Notes under the pieces: model-generated | The model's database searches: none | Seen by the model: the letters and a program-made list of their open reading frames with translations, nothing else | What the model was told of the DNA's origin: nothing | Part shown: positions 36,440 to 49,189 of the stretch, piece by piece | How the letters are laid out: the number at the start of each line of letters is the position of its first letter | Numbering within the stretch: the first letter of the stretch is position 1 | Position numbers and translations under genes: made by a program | Assembly (NCBI GenBank): GCA_036937835.1 | Contig: CM072870.1 | Location: 1,922,001-1,986,000 of the forward strand | Length of the DNA: 64,000 nt | Reading direction: 5' to 3' | Source: Pampus argenteus | Taxonomy: Eukaryota; Chordata; Actinopteri; Scombriformes; Stromateidae

Positions 36440-37796
36440 CTAATCATTAGAAGTCAGTTACTTGTTGATGGGAAACATGGTTTTGATTGAAAATATTGCT
36501 CCTTGTTTAAGAAAAACTGTAGTTGTCAGTTTTGGCCTGAGACAAAGCTATTTTTTACAAATGTTACTGTAAAAGCTGCAGGAAGCTCTCTGAAGTGAGT
36601 TTTTTGGTCCTAATCATTAGAAAGCAGTTACTTGTTGATGACAAACATGGTTTTGATTGAAAATATTGCTCCTTGTTTAAGTAAAACTGTAGTTGTCAGT
36701 TTTGGCCTGAGAGAAAGGTATTTTTACAAATGTTACAGTAAAAGCTGCAGGAAGCTCTCAAAAGTGAGTTTTTTGGTCCTAATCATTAGAAGTCAGGTAC
36801 TTGTTGATGGCAAACGTGGTTTTGATTGAAAATATTGCTCCTTGTTTAAGAAAAACTGTAGTTGTCAGTTTTGGCCTGAGACAAAGCTATTTTTACAAAT
36901 GTTACAGTAAAAGCTGCAGGAAGCTCTCAGAAGTGAGTTTTTTGGTACTAATCATTAGAAATCAGTTACTTGTTGATGGCAACCATAGTTTTGATTGAAA
37001 ATATTGCTCCTTGTTTAAGAAAAACTGTAGTTGTCAGTTTTGGCCTGAGAGAAAGCTATTTTTACAAATGTTACAGTAAAAGCTGCAGGAAGCTCTCAGA
37101 AGTGAGCTTTTTGGTCCAAATCATTAGAAATCAGTTACTTGTTGATAGCAAACATGGTTTTGATTGAAAATATTGCTCCTTGTTTAAGAAAAACTGTAGT
37201 TGTCACTTTTGGCCTGAGACAAAGCTATTTTTTACAAATGTTACAGTAAAAGCTGCAGGAAGCTCTCAGAAGTGAGTTTTTTGGTCCTAATCATTAGAAA
37301 TCAGTTACTTGTTGATGGCAAACATGGTTTTGATTGAAAATATTGCTCCTTGTTTAAGAAAAACTGTAGTTGTCAGTTTTGGCCTGAGAGAAAGCTATTT
37401 TTACAAATGTTACAGTAAAAGCTGCAGGAGGCTCTCAGAAGTGAGTTTTTTGGTCCTAATCATTAGAAATCACTTACTTGTTGATGGCAAACATGGTTTT
37501 GATTAAATATATTGCTCCTTGTTTAAGAAAAACTGTAGTTGTCAGTTTTGGCCTAAGACAAAGCTATTTTTTTACAAATGTGACAGTAAAAGCTGCAGGA
37601 AGCTCTCAGAAGTGAGTTTTTTGGTCCTAATCATTAGAAATCAGTTACTTGTTGATGGCAAACATGGTTTTGATTGAAAATATTGCTCCTTGTTTAAGAA
37701 AAACTGTAGTTGTCAGTTTTGGCCTGAGAGAAAGCTATTTTTTACAAATGTTACGGTAAAAGCTGCAGGAAGCTCTCAGAAGTGAGTTTTTTGGTC
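36440..37796 (+). repeat. Eight-unit 169-bp-class island
   Basis: Unit lengths are 170, 169, 169, 169, 170, 169, 171 and 170 bp, a sum that fits exactly. It includes the CTCAAAAG unit followed by the GAGACAAAGC/GGTACT unit that form part of the recurrent core described for block D. Confidence 0.88.
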
Positions 37797-39721
37797 CTAA
37801 TCATTAGAAATCAGTTACTTGTTGATGGCAAACATGGTTTTGATTGAAAATATTGCTCCTTGTTTAAGTAAAACTGTAGTTGTCAGTTTTGGCCTTCTCT
37901 CGCCGAGAGAAAGCTACTTTTACAAATGTTATAGTAAAAGCTGCAGGAAGCTCTAAGAAGTGAGTTTTTTGGTCCTAATCATTAGAAATCAGTTACTTAT
38001 TGATGGCAAACATGGTTTTGAGTGAAAATATGGCTCCTTGTTTAAAAAAATCTATAGTTGTCAGTTTTGGGCTTCTCTCGCCGAGAGAAAGCTATTTTTA
38101 CAAATGTTACAGTAAAAGCTGCAGGAAGCTCTCTGAAGTGAGTTTTGTGGTCCTAATCATTAGAAATTAGTTACTTGTTGATGGCAAACATGGTTTTGAG
38201 TGAAAATATGGCTCCTTGTCTTAGAAAATCTATAGTTGTCAGTTTTGGGCTTCTCTCGCCGAGAGAAAGCTATTTTTACAAATGTTACAGTAAAGGCTGC
38301 AGGAAGCTTTCAGAAATGAGTTTTTTGGTCCTAATCATTAGAAGTCAGTTACTTGTTGATGGGAAACATGGTTTTGATTGAAAATATTGCTCCTTGTTTA
38401 AGAAAAACTGTAGTTGTCAGTTTTGGCCTGAGACAAAGCTATTTTTTACAAATGTTACTGTAAAAGCTGCAGGAAGCTCTCAGAAGTGAGTTTTTTGGTC
38501 CTAATCTTTAGAAATCAGTTACTTGTTGATGGCAAACGTGGTTTTGATTGAAAATATTGCTCCTTGTTTAAGAAAAACTGTAGTTGTCAGTTTTTGGCTG
38601 AGAGAAAGCTATTTTTACTAATGTTACAGTAAAAGCTGCAGGAAGCTCTCAGAAGTGAGTTTTTTGGTCCTAATCATTAGAAATCAGTTACTTGTTGATG
38701 GCAAACATGGTTTTGATTGAAAATATGGCTCCTTGTTTAAGAAAAACTGTAGTTGTCAGTTTTGGCCTGAGAGAAAGCTATTTTTACAAATGTTACAGTA
38801 AAAAGCTGCAGGAAGCTCTCAGAAGTGAGTTTTTTGGTCCTAATCATTAGAAATCACTTACTTGTTGATGGCAAACATGGTTTTGATTAAATATATTGCT
38901 CCTTGTTTAAGAAAAACTGTAGTTGTCAGTTTTGGCCTGAGACAAAGCTATTTTTTACAAATGTTACTGTAAAAGCTGCAGGAAGCTCTCAGAAGTGAGT
39001 TTTTTGGTCCTAATCATTAGAAAGCAGTTACTTGTTGATGACAAACATGGTTTTGATTGAAAATATTGCTCCTTGTTTAAGTAAAACTGTAGTTGTCAGT
39101 TTTGGCCTTCTCTCGCCGAGAGAAAGCTATTTTTACAAATGTTATAGTAAAAGCTGCAGGAAGCTCTAAGAAGTGAGTTTTTTGGTCCTAATCATTAGAA
39201 ATCAGTTACTTGTTGATGGCAAACATGGTTTTGAGTGAAAATATGGCTCCTTGTTTAAAAAAATCTATAGTTGTCAGTTTTGGGCTTCTCTCGCCGAGAG
39301 AAAGCTATTTTTACAAATGTTACAGTAAAAGCTGCAGAAAGCTCTCTGAAGTGAGTTTTTTGGTCCTAATCATTAGAATTCAGTTACTTGTTGATGGCAA
39401 ACATGGTTTTGATTGAAAATATTGCTCCTAGTTTAAGTAAAACTGTAGTTGTCAGTTTTGGGCTTCTCTCGCCGAGAGAAAGCTATTTTTACAAATGTTA
39501 CAGTAAAAGCTGCAGGAAGCTCTCTGAAGTGAGTTTTGTGGTCCTAATCATTAGAAATTAGTTACTTGTTGATGGCAAACATGGTTTTGAGTGAAAATAT
39601 GGCTCCTTGTTTTAGAAAATCTATAGTTGTCAGTTTTGGGCTTCTCTCGCCGAGAGAAAGCTATTTTTACAAATGTTACAGTAAAGGCTGCAGGAAGCTC
39701 TCAGAAGTGAGTTTTTTGGTC
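37797..39721 (+). repeat. Alternating 178/169/178 islands closing the mixed zone
   Basis: 178-bp class 37797-38330 (3 units), 169-bp class 38331-39009 (4 units) and 178-bp class 39010-39721 (4 units). Position 39721 is the last base of any dyad-bearing unit in the window. The first unit has GAAAGCTACTTTTAC, an unusual C inside the T tract. Confidence 0.88.
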
Positions 39722-42239
39722 CTAATCATTAGAAGTCAGTTACTTGTTGATGGGAAACATGGTTTTGATTGAAAATATTGCTCCTTGTTTAAGAAAAACT
39801 GTAGTTGTCAGTTTTGGCCTGAGACAAAGCTATTTTTTACAAATGTTACTGTAAAAGCTGCAGGAAGCTCTCAGAAGTGAGTTTTTTGGTCCTAATCATT
39901 AGAAAGCAGTTACTTGTTGATGACAAACATGGTTTTGATTGAAAATATTGCTCCTTGTTTAAGTAAAACTGTAGTTGTCAGTTTTGGCCTGAGAGAAAGG
40001 TATTTTTACAAATGTTACAGTAAAAGCTGCAGGAAGCTCTCAAAAGTGAGTTTTTTGGTCCTAATCATTAGAAGTCAGGTACTTGTTGATGGCAAACGTG
40101 GTTTTGATTGAAAATATTGCTCCTTGTTTAAGAAAAACTGTAGTTGTCAGTTTTGGCCTGAGACAAAGCTATTTTTACAAATGTTACAGTAAAAGCTGCA
40201 GGAAGCTCTCAGAAGTGAGTTTTTTGGTACTAATCATTAGAAATCAGTTACTTGTTGATGGCAACCATAGTTTTGATTGAAAATATTGCTCCTTGTTTAA
40301 GAAAAACTGTAGTTGTCAGTTTTGGCCTGAGAGAAAGCTATTTTTAGTAATGTTACAGTAAAAGCTGCAGGAAGCTCTCAGAAGTGAGTTTTTTGGTCCT
40401 AATTATTAGAAATCAGTTACTTGTTGATGGCAAACATGGTTTTGATTGAAAATATTGCTCCATGTTTAAGAAAAACTGTAGTTGTCAGTTTTGGCCTGAG
40501 AGAAAGTTATTTTTACAAATGTTACAGTAAAAGCTGCAGGAAGCTCTCAGAAGTGAGTTTTTTGGTCCTAATCATTAGAAGTCAGGTACTTGTTGATGGC
40601 AAACGTGGTTTTGATTGAAAATATTGCTCCTTGTTTAAGAAAAACTGTAGTTGTCAGTTTTGGCCTGAGAGAAAGGTATTTTTACATATGTTACAGTAAA
40701 AGCTGCAGGAAGCTCTCAGAAGTGAGTTTTTTGGTCCTAATCATTAGAAATCAGTTACTTGTTGATGGCAAACATGGTTTTGATTGAAAATATTGCTCCT
40801 TGTTTAAGAAAAACTGTAGTTGTCAGTTTTGGCCTGACAGAAAGGTATTTTTACAAATGTTACAGTAAAAGCTGCAGGAAGCTCTCAGAAGTGAGTTTTT
40901 TGGTACTAATCATTAGAAATCAGTTACTTGTTGATGGCAAACATAGTTTTGATTGAAAATATTGCTCCTTGTTTAAGAAAAACTGTAGTTGTCAGTTTTG
41001 GCCTGAGAGAAAGCTATTTTTACTAATGTTACAGTAAAAGCTGCAGGAAGCTCTCAGAAGTGAGTTTTTTGGTCCTAATCATTAGAAATCAGTTACTTGT
41101 TGATGGCAAACGTGGTTTTGATTGAAAATATTGCTCCTTGTTTAAGAAAAACTGTAGTTGTCAGTTTTGGCCTGAGAGAAAGCTATTTTTACTAATGTTA
41201 CAGTAAAAGCTGCAGGAAGCTCTCAGAAGTGAGTTTTTTGGTCCTAATCATTAGAAATCCCTTACTTGTTGATGGCAAACATGGTTTTGATTAAATACAT
41301 TGCTCCTTGTTTAAGAAAAACTGTAGTTGTCAGTTTTGGCCTGAGAGAAAGCTATTTTTACTAATGTTACAGTAAAAGCTGCAGGAAGCTCTCAGAAGTG
41401 AGTTTTTTGGTCCTAATTATTAGAAATCAGTTACTTGTTGATGGCAAACATGGTTTTGATTGAAAATATTGCTCCTTGTTTAAGAAAAACTGTAGTTGTC
41501 AGTTTTGGCCTGAGAGAAAGTTATTTTTACAAATGTTACAGTAAAAGCTGCAGGAAGCTCTCAGAAGTGAGTTTTTTGGTCCTAATCTTTAGAAATCAGT
41601 TACTTGTTGATGGCAAACGTGGTTTTGATTGAAAATATTGCTCCTTGTTTAAGAAAAACTGTAGTTGTCAGTTTTGGCCTGAGAGAAAGGTATTTTTACA
41701 AATGTTACAGTAAAAGCTGCAGGAAGCTCTCAAAAGTGAGTTTTTTGGTCCTAATCATTAGAAGTCAGGTACTTGTTGATGGCAAACGTGGTTTTGATTG
41801 AAAATATTGCTCCTTGTTTAAGAAAAACTGTAGTTGTCAGTTTTGGCCTGAGACAAAGCTATTTTTACAAATGTTACAGTAAAAGCTGCAGGAAGCTCTC
41901 AGAAGTGAGTTTTTTGGTACTAATCATTAGAAATCAGTTACTTGTTGATGGCAACCATAGTTTTGATTGAAAATATTGCTCCTTGTTTAAGAAAAACTGT
42001 AGTTGTCAGTTTTGGCCTGAGAGAAAGCTATTTTTACTAATGTTACAGTAAAAGCTGCAGGAAGCTCTCAGAAGTGAGTTTTTTGGTCCTAATTATTAGA
42101 AATCAGTTACTTGTTGATGGCAAACATGGTTTTGATTGAAAATATTGCTCCATGTTTAAGAAAAACTGTAGTTGTCAGTTTTGGCCTGAGAGAAAGTTAT
42201 TTTTACAAATGTTACAGTAAAAGCTGCAGGAAGCTCTCA

Positions 42240-45200
42240 GAAGTGAGTTTTTTGGTCCTAATCATTAGAAATCACTTACTTGTTGATGGCAAACATGGTT
42301 TTGATTAAATACATTGCTCCTTGTTTAAGAAAAACTGTAGTTGTCAGTTTTGGCCTGAGAGAAAGCTATTTTTACTAATGTTACAGTAAAAGCTGCAGGA
42401 AGCTCTCAGAAGTGAGTTTTTTGGTCCTAATTATTAGAAATCAGTTACTTGTTGATGGCAAACATGGTTTTGATTGAAAATATTGCTCCTTGTTTAAGAA
42501 AAACTGTAGTTGTCAGTTTTGGCCTGAGAGAAAGCTATTTTTTACAAATGTTACAGTAAAAGCTGCAGGACGCTCTCAGAAGTGAGTTTTTTGGTCCTAA
42601 TCATTAGAAGTCAGGTACTTGTTGATGGCAAACGTGGTTTTGATTGAAAATATTGCTCCTTGTTTAAGAAAAACTGTAGTTGTCAGTTTTGACCTGAGAC
42701 AAAGCTATTTTTACAAATGTTACAGTAAAAGCTGCAGGAAGCTCTCAGAAGTGAGTTTTTTGGTACTAATCATTAGAAATCAGTTACTTGTTGATGGCAA
42801 CCATAGTTTTGATTGAAAATATTGCTCCTTGTTTAAGAAAAACTGTAGTTGTCAGTTTTGGCCTGAGAGAAAGCTATTTTTTACTAATGTTACAGTAAAA
42901 GCTGCAGGAAGCTCTCAGAAGTGAGTTTTTTGGTCCTAATCATTAGAAATCATTTACTTGTTGATGGCAAACATGGTTTTGATTGAAAATATTGCTCCTT
43001 GTTTAAGAAAAACTGTAGTTGTCAGTTTTGGCCTGAGAGAAAGGTATTTTTACATATGTTACAGTAAAAGCTGCAGGAAGCTCTCAGAAGTGAGTTTTTT
43101 GGTCCTAATCATTAGAAATCAGTTACTTGTTGATGGCAAACATGGTTTTGATTGAAAATATTGCTCCTTGTTTAAGAAAAACTGTAGTTGTCAGTTTTGG
43201 CCTGAGAGAAAGGTATTTTTACAAATGTTACAGTAAAAGCTGCAGGAAGCTCTCAAAAGTGAGTTTTTTGGTCCTAATCATTAGAAGTCAGGTACTTGTT
43301 GATGGCAAACGTGGTTTTGATTGAAAATATTGCTCCTTGTTTAAGAAAAACTGTAGTTGTCAGTTTTGGCCTGAGACAAAGCTATTTTTACAAATGTTAC
43401 AGTAAAAGCTGCAGGAAGCTCTCAGAAGTGAGTTTTTTGGTACTAATCATTAGAAATCAGTTACTTGTTGATGGCAACCATAGTTTTGATTGAAAATATT
43501 GCTCCTTGTTTAAGAAAAACTGTAGTTGTCAGTTTTGGCCTGAGAGAAAGCTATTTTTACTAATGTTACAGTAAAAGCTGCAGGAAGCTCTCAGAAGTGA
43601 GTTTTTTGGTCCTAATTATTAGAAATCAGTTACTTGTTGATGGCAAACATGGTTTTGATTGAAAATATTGCTCCATGTTTAAGAAAAACTGTAGTTGTCA
43701 GTTTTGGCCTGAGAGAAAGTTATTTTTACAAATGTTACAGTAAAAGCTGCAGGAAGCTCTCAGAAGTGAGTTTTTTGGTCCTAATCATTAGAAATCAGTT
43801 ACTTGTTGATGGCAAACGTGGTTTTGATTGAAAATATTGCTCCTTGTTTAAGAAAAACTGTAGTTGTCAGTTTTGGCCTGAGAGAAAGCTATTTTTACTA
43901 ATGTTACAGTAAAAGCTGCAGGAAGCTCTCAGAAGTGAGTTTTTTGGTCCTAATCATTAGAAATCACTTACTTGTTGATGGCAAACATGGTTTTGATTAA
44001 ATACATTGCTCCTTGTTTAAGAAAAACTGTAGTTGTCAGTTTTGGCCTGAGAGAAAGCTATTTTTACTAATGTTACAGTAAAAGCTGCAGGAAGCTCTCA
44101 GAAATGAGTTTTTTGGTCCTAATTATTAGAAATCAGTTACTTGTTGATGGCAAACATGGTTTTAATTGAAAATATTGCTCCTTGTTTAAGAAAAACTGTA
44201 GTTGTCAGTTTTGGCCTGAGAGAAAGCTATTTTTTACAAATGTTACAGTAAAAGATGCAGGAAGCTCTCAGAAGTGAGTTTTTTGGTCCTAATCATTAGA
44301 AGTCAGGTACTTGTTGATGGCAAACGTGGTTTTGATTGAAAATATTGCTCCTTGTTTAAGAAAAACTGTAGTTGTCAGTTTTGGCCTGAGACAAAGCTAT
44401 TTTTACAAATGTTACAGTAAAAGCTGCAGGAAGCTCTCAGAAGTGAGTTTTTTGGTACTAATCATTAGAAATCAGTTACTTGTTGATGGCAACCATAGTT
44501 TTGATTGAAAATATTGCTCCTTGTTTAAGAAAACTGTAGTTGTCAGTTTTGGCCTGAGAGAAAGCTATTTTTACTAATGTTACAGTAAAAGCTGCAGGAA
44601 GCTCTCAGAAGTGAGTTTTTTGGTCCTAATCATTAGAAATCAGTTACTTGTTGATGGCAAACATGGTTTTGATTGAAAATATTGCTCCTTGTTTAAGAAA
44701 AACTGTAGTTGTCAGTTTTGGCCTGAGAGAAAGGTATTTTTACATATGTTACAGTAAAAGCTGCAGGAAGCTCTCAGAAGTGAGTTTTTTGGTCCTAATC
44801 ATTAGAAATCAGTTACTTGTTGATGGCAAACATGGTTTTGATTGAAAATATTGCTCCTTGTTTAAGAAAAACTGTAGTTGTCAGTTTTGGCCTGAGAGAA
44901 AGGTATTTTTACAAATGTTACAGTAAAAGCTGCAGGAAGCTCTCAAAAGTGAGTTTTTTGGTCCTAATCATTACAAGTCAGGTACTTGTTGATGGCAAAC
45001 GTGGTTTTGATTGAAAATATTGCTCCTTGTTTAAGAAAAACTGTAGTTGTCAGTTTTGGCCTGAGACAAAGCTATTTTTACAAATGTTACAGTAAAAGCT
45101 GCAGGAAGCTCTCAGAAGTGAGTTTTTTGGTACTAATCATTAGAAATCAGTTACTTGTTGATGGCAACCATAGTTTTGATTGAAAATATTGCTCCTTGTT

Positions 45201-45300
45201 TAAGAAAAACTGTAGTTGTCAGTTTTGGCCTGAGAGAAAGCTATTTTTACTAATGTTACAGTAAAAGCTGCAGGAAGCTCTCAGAAGTGAGTTTTTTGGT
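42240..45300 (+). repeat. 1690-bp decamer repeat, two copies
   Basis: About 42240-43610 matches about 43932-45300 in the order GATTAAATACATT, CTAATTATTAG, GTCAGGTAC with GAGACAAAG, CAACCATAG, TACATATG, CTCAAAAG. The offset is 1692 bp at the left and 1690 bp at the right because of single-base indels, for example six T near 42878 and one A lost near 44530. Private substitutions such as GCAGGACGCTC (42570) and AAAGATGCAGG (44254) are limited to one copy. Confidence 0.8.
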
Positions 45301-45470
45301 CCTAATCATTAGAAATCAGTTACTTGTTGATGGCAAACGTGGTTTTGATTGAAAATATTGCTCCTTGTTTAAGAAAAACTGTAGTTGTCAGTTTTGGCCT
45401 GAGAGAAAGCTATTTTTACTAATGTTACAGTAAAAGCTGCAGGAAGCTCTCAGAAGTGAGTTTTTTGGTC

Positions 45471-46822
45471 CTAATCTTTAGAAATCAGTTACTTGTTGAT
45501 GGCAAACGTGGTTTTGATTGAAAATATTGCTCCTTGTTTAATAAAAACTGTAGTTGTCAGTTTTGGCCTGAGAGAAAGGTATTTTTACATATGTTACAGT
45601 AAAAGCTGCAGGAAGCTCTCAGAAGTGAGTTTTTTGGTCCTAATCATTAGAAATCAGTTACTTGTTGATGGCAAACATGGTTTTGATTGAAAATATTGCT
45701 CCTTGTTTAAGAAAAACTGTAGTTGTCAGTTTTGGCCTGAGAGAAAGGTATTTTTACAAATGTTACAGTAAAAGCTGCAGGAAGCTCTCAAAAGTGAGTT
45801 TTTTGGTCCTAATCATTAGAAGTCAGGTACTTGTTGATGGCAAACGTGGTTTTGATTGAAAATATTGCTCCTTGTTTAAGAAAAACTGTAGTTGTCAGTT
45901 TTGGCCTGAGACAAAGCTATTTTTACAAATGTTACAGTAAAAGCTGCAGGAAGCTCTCAGATGTGAGTTTTTTGGTACTAATCATTAGAAATCAGTTACT
46001 TGTTGATGGCAACCATAGTTTTGATTGAAAATATTGCTCCTTGTTTAAGAAAAACTGTAGTTGTCAGTTTTGGCCTGAGAGAAAGCTATTTTTACTAATG
46101 TTACAGTAAAAGCTGCAGGAAGCTCTCAGAAGTGAGTTTTTTGGTCCTAATTATTAGAAATCAGTTACTTGTTGATGGCAAACATGGTTTTGATTGAAAA
46201 TATTGCTCCTTGTTTAATAAAAACTGTAGTTGTCAGTTTTGGCCTGAGAGAAAGGTATTTTTACATATGTTACAGTAAAAGCTGCAGGAAGCTCTCAGAA
46301 GTGAGTTTTTTGGTCCTAATCATTAGAAATCAGTTACTTGTTGATGGCAAACATGGTTTTGATTGAAAATATTGCTCCTTGTTTAAGAAAAACTGTAGTT
46401 GTCAGTTTTGGCCTGAGAGAAAGGTATTTTTACAAATGTTACAGTAAAAGCTGCAGGAAGCTCTCAAAAGTGAGTTTTTTGGTCCTAATCATTAGAAGTC
46501 AGGTACTTGTTGATGGCAAACGTGGTTTTGATTGAAAATATTGCTCCTTGTTTAAGAAAAACTGTAGTTGTCAGTTTTGGCCTGAGACAAAGCTATTTTT
46601 ACAAATGTTACAGTAAAAGCTGCAGGAAGCTCTCAGATGTGAGTTTTTTGGTACTAATCATTAGAAATCAGTTACTTGTTGATGGCAACCATAGTTTTGA
46701 TTGAAAATATTGCTCCTTGTTTAAGAAAAACTGTAGTTGTCAGTTTTGGCCTGAGAGAAAGCTATTTTTACTAATGTTACAGTAAAAGCTGCAGGAAGCT
46801 CTCAGAAGTGAGTTTTTTGGTC
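45471..46822 (+). repeat. 676-bp tetramer repeat, two copies
   Basis: Units at 45471, 45640, 45809 and 45978 recur at 46147, 46316, 46485 and 46654. Shared rare marks are TTTAATAAAAACTG and CTCAGATGTGAG (near 45957 and 46633). The copies differ at their left ends (CTAATCTTTAG with CAAACGTGG against CTAATTATTAG with CAAACATGG), which places the junction in the first half of the unit at 46147. Confidence 0.85.
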
Positions 46823-49189
46823 CTAATTATTAGAAATCAGTTACTTGTTGATGGCAAACATGGTTTTGATTGAAAATATTGCTCCATGTTTAAGAAAAAC
46901 TGTAGTTGTCAGTTTTGGCCTGAGAGAAAGTTATTTTTACAAATGTTACAGTAAAAGCTGCAGGAAGCTCTCAGAAGTGAGTTTTTTGGTCCTAATCATT
47001 AGAAATCAGTTACTTGTTGATGGCAAACGTGGTTTTGATTGAAAATATTGCTCCTTGTTTAAGAAAAACTGTAGTTGTCAGTTTTGGCCTGAGAGAAAGC
47101 TATTTTTTACAAATGTTACAGTAAAAGCTGCAGGAAGCTCTCAGAAGTGAGCTTTTTGGTCCAAATCATTAGAAATCAGTTACTTGTTGATAGCAAACAT
47201 GGTTTTGATTGAAAATATTGCTCCTTGTTTAAGAAAAACTGTAGTTGTCAGTTTTGGCCTGAGAGAAAGCTATTTTTACAAATGTTACAGTAAAGGCTGC
47301 AGGAAGCTCTCAGAAGTGAGTTTTTTGGTCCTAATCATTAGAAGTCAGTTACTTGTTGATGGCAAACATGGTTTTGATTGAAAATATTGCTCTTTGTTTA
47401 AGAAAAACTGTAGTTGTCAGTTTTGGCCTGAGAGAAAGGTATTTTTACAAATGTTACAGTAAAAGCTGCAAGAAGCTCTCAGAAGTGAGTTTTTTGGTCC
47501 TAATCATTAGAAATCAGTTACTTGTTGATGGCAAACATGGTTTTGATTGAAAATATTGCTCCTTGTTTAAGAAAAACTGTAGTTGTCAGTTTTGGCCTGA
47601 GAGAAAGGTATTTTTACAAATGTTACAGTAAAAGCTGCAGGAAGCTCTCAAAAGTGAGTTTTTTGGTCCTAATCATTAGAAGTCAGGTACTTGTTGATGG
47701 CAAACGTGGTTTTGATTGAAAATATTGCTCCTTGTTTAAGAAAAACTGTAATTGTCAGTTTTGGCCTGAGAGAAAGGTATTTTTACATATGTTACAGTAA
47801 AAGCTGCAGGAAGCTCTCAGAAGTGAGTTTTTTGGTCCTAATCATTAGAAATCAGTTACTTGTTGATGGCAAACATGGTTTTGATTGAAAATATTGCTCC
47901 TTGTTTAAGAAAAACTGTAGTTGTCAGTTTTGGCCTGAGAGAAAGGTATTTTTACAAATGTTACAGTAAAAGCTGCAGGAAGCTCTCAAAAGTGAGTTTT
48001 TTGGTCCTAATCATTACAAGTCAGGTACTTGTTGATGGCAAACGTGGTTTTGATTGAAAATATTGCTCCTTGTTTAAGAAAAACTGTAGTTGTCAGTTTT
48101 GGCCTGAGACAAAGCTATTTTTACAAATGTTACAGTAAAAGCTGCAGGAAGCTCTCAGAAGTGAGTTTTTTGGTACTAATCATTAGAAATCAGTTACTTG
48201 TTGATGGCAACCATAGTTTTGATTGAAAATATTGCTCCTTGTTTAAGAAAAACTGTAGTTGTCAGTTTTGGCCTGAGAGAAAGCTATTTTTACTAATGTT
48301 ACAGTAAAAGCTGCAGGAAGCTCTCAGAAGTGAGTTTTTTGGTCCTAATCATTAGAAATCAGTTACTTGTTGATGGCAAACGTGGTTTTGATTGAAAATA
48401 TTGCTCCTTGTTTAAGAAAAACTGTAGTTGTCAGTTTTGGCCTGAGAGAAAGCTATTTTTACTAATGTTACAGTAAAAGCTGCAGGAAGCTCTCAGAAGT
48501 GAGTTTTTTGGTCCTAATCTTTAGAAATCAGTTACTTGTTGATGGCAAACGTGGTTTTGATTGAAAATATTGCTCCTTGTTTAATAAAAACTGTAGTTGT
48601 CAGTTTTGGCCTGAGAGAAAGGTATTTTTACATATGTTACAGTAAAAGCTGCAGGAAGCTCTCAGAAGTGAGTTTTTTGGTCCTAATCATTAGAAATCAG
48701 TTACTTGTTGATGGCAAACATGGTTTTGATTGAAAATATTGCTCCTTGTTTAAGAAAAACTGTAGTTGTCAGTTTTGGCCTGAGAGAAAGGTATTTTTAC
48801 AAATGTTACAGTAAAAGCTGCAGGAAGCTCTCAAAAGTGAGTTTTTTGGTCCTAATCATTAGAAGTCAGGTACTTGTTGATGGCAAACGTGGTTTTGATT
48901 GAAAATATTGCTCCTTGTTTAAGAAAAACTGTAGTTGTCAGTTTTGGCCTGAGACAAAGCTATTTTTACAAATGTTACAGTAAAAGCTGCAGGAAGCTCT
49001 CAGAAGTGAGTTTTTTGGTCCTAATCATTAGAAGTCAGTTACTTGTTGATGGCAAACATGGTTTTGATTGAAAATATTGCTCTTTGTTTAAGAAAAACTG
49101 TAGTTGTCAGTTTTGGCCTGAGAGAAAGGTATTTTTACAAATGTTACAGTAAAAGCTGCAGGAAGCTCTCAGAAGTGAGTTTTTTGGTC

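Larger units (their letters stand above)
34693..39721 (+). repeat. Zone of a divergent 178-bp subfamily
   Basis: Eight units (starts 34693, 34871, 35906, 36262, 37975, 38153, 39188, 39544) carry GTTTTGAGTGAAAATATGG and ATCTATAG, with TTTAAAAAAATC, CTTAGAAAATC or TTTTAGAAAATC replacing TTTAAGAAAAAC. They keep the dyad and the 178-bp length. I see this set nowhere else in the window. They are interleaved with ordinary units of both classes. Confidence 0.85.
34663..40340 (+). repeat. 3282-bp-period duplication, shared segment about 2.4 kb
   Basis: About 34663-37060 matches about 37945-40340. It carries the divergent 178-bp subfamily, GATGGGAAACATGG, CTAATCTTTAG, GTTTTTGGCTGAG, GTAAAAAGCTGC, GATGACAAAC and CTCTAAGAAG. 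The 0.88 kb between the copies (37060-37945) is not repeated downstream. Differences include GAAATGAG near 38314 and CTCCTAGTTT near 39426 in copy 2, and GGTCGTAATC near 36081 in copy 1. Confidence 0.86.
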
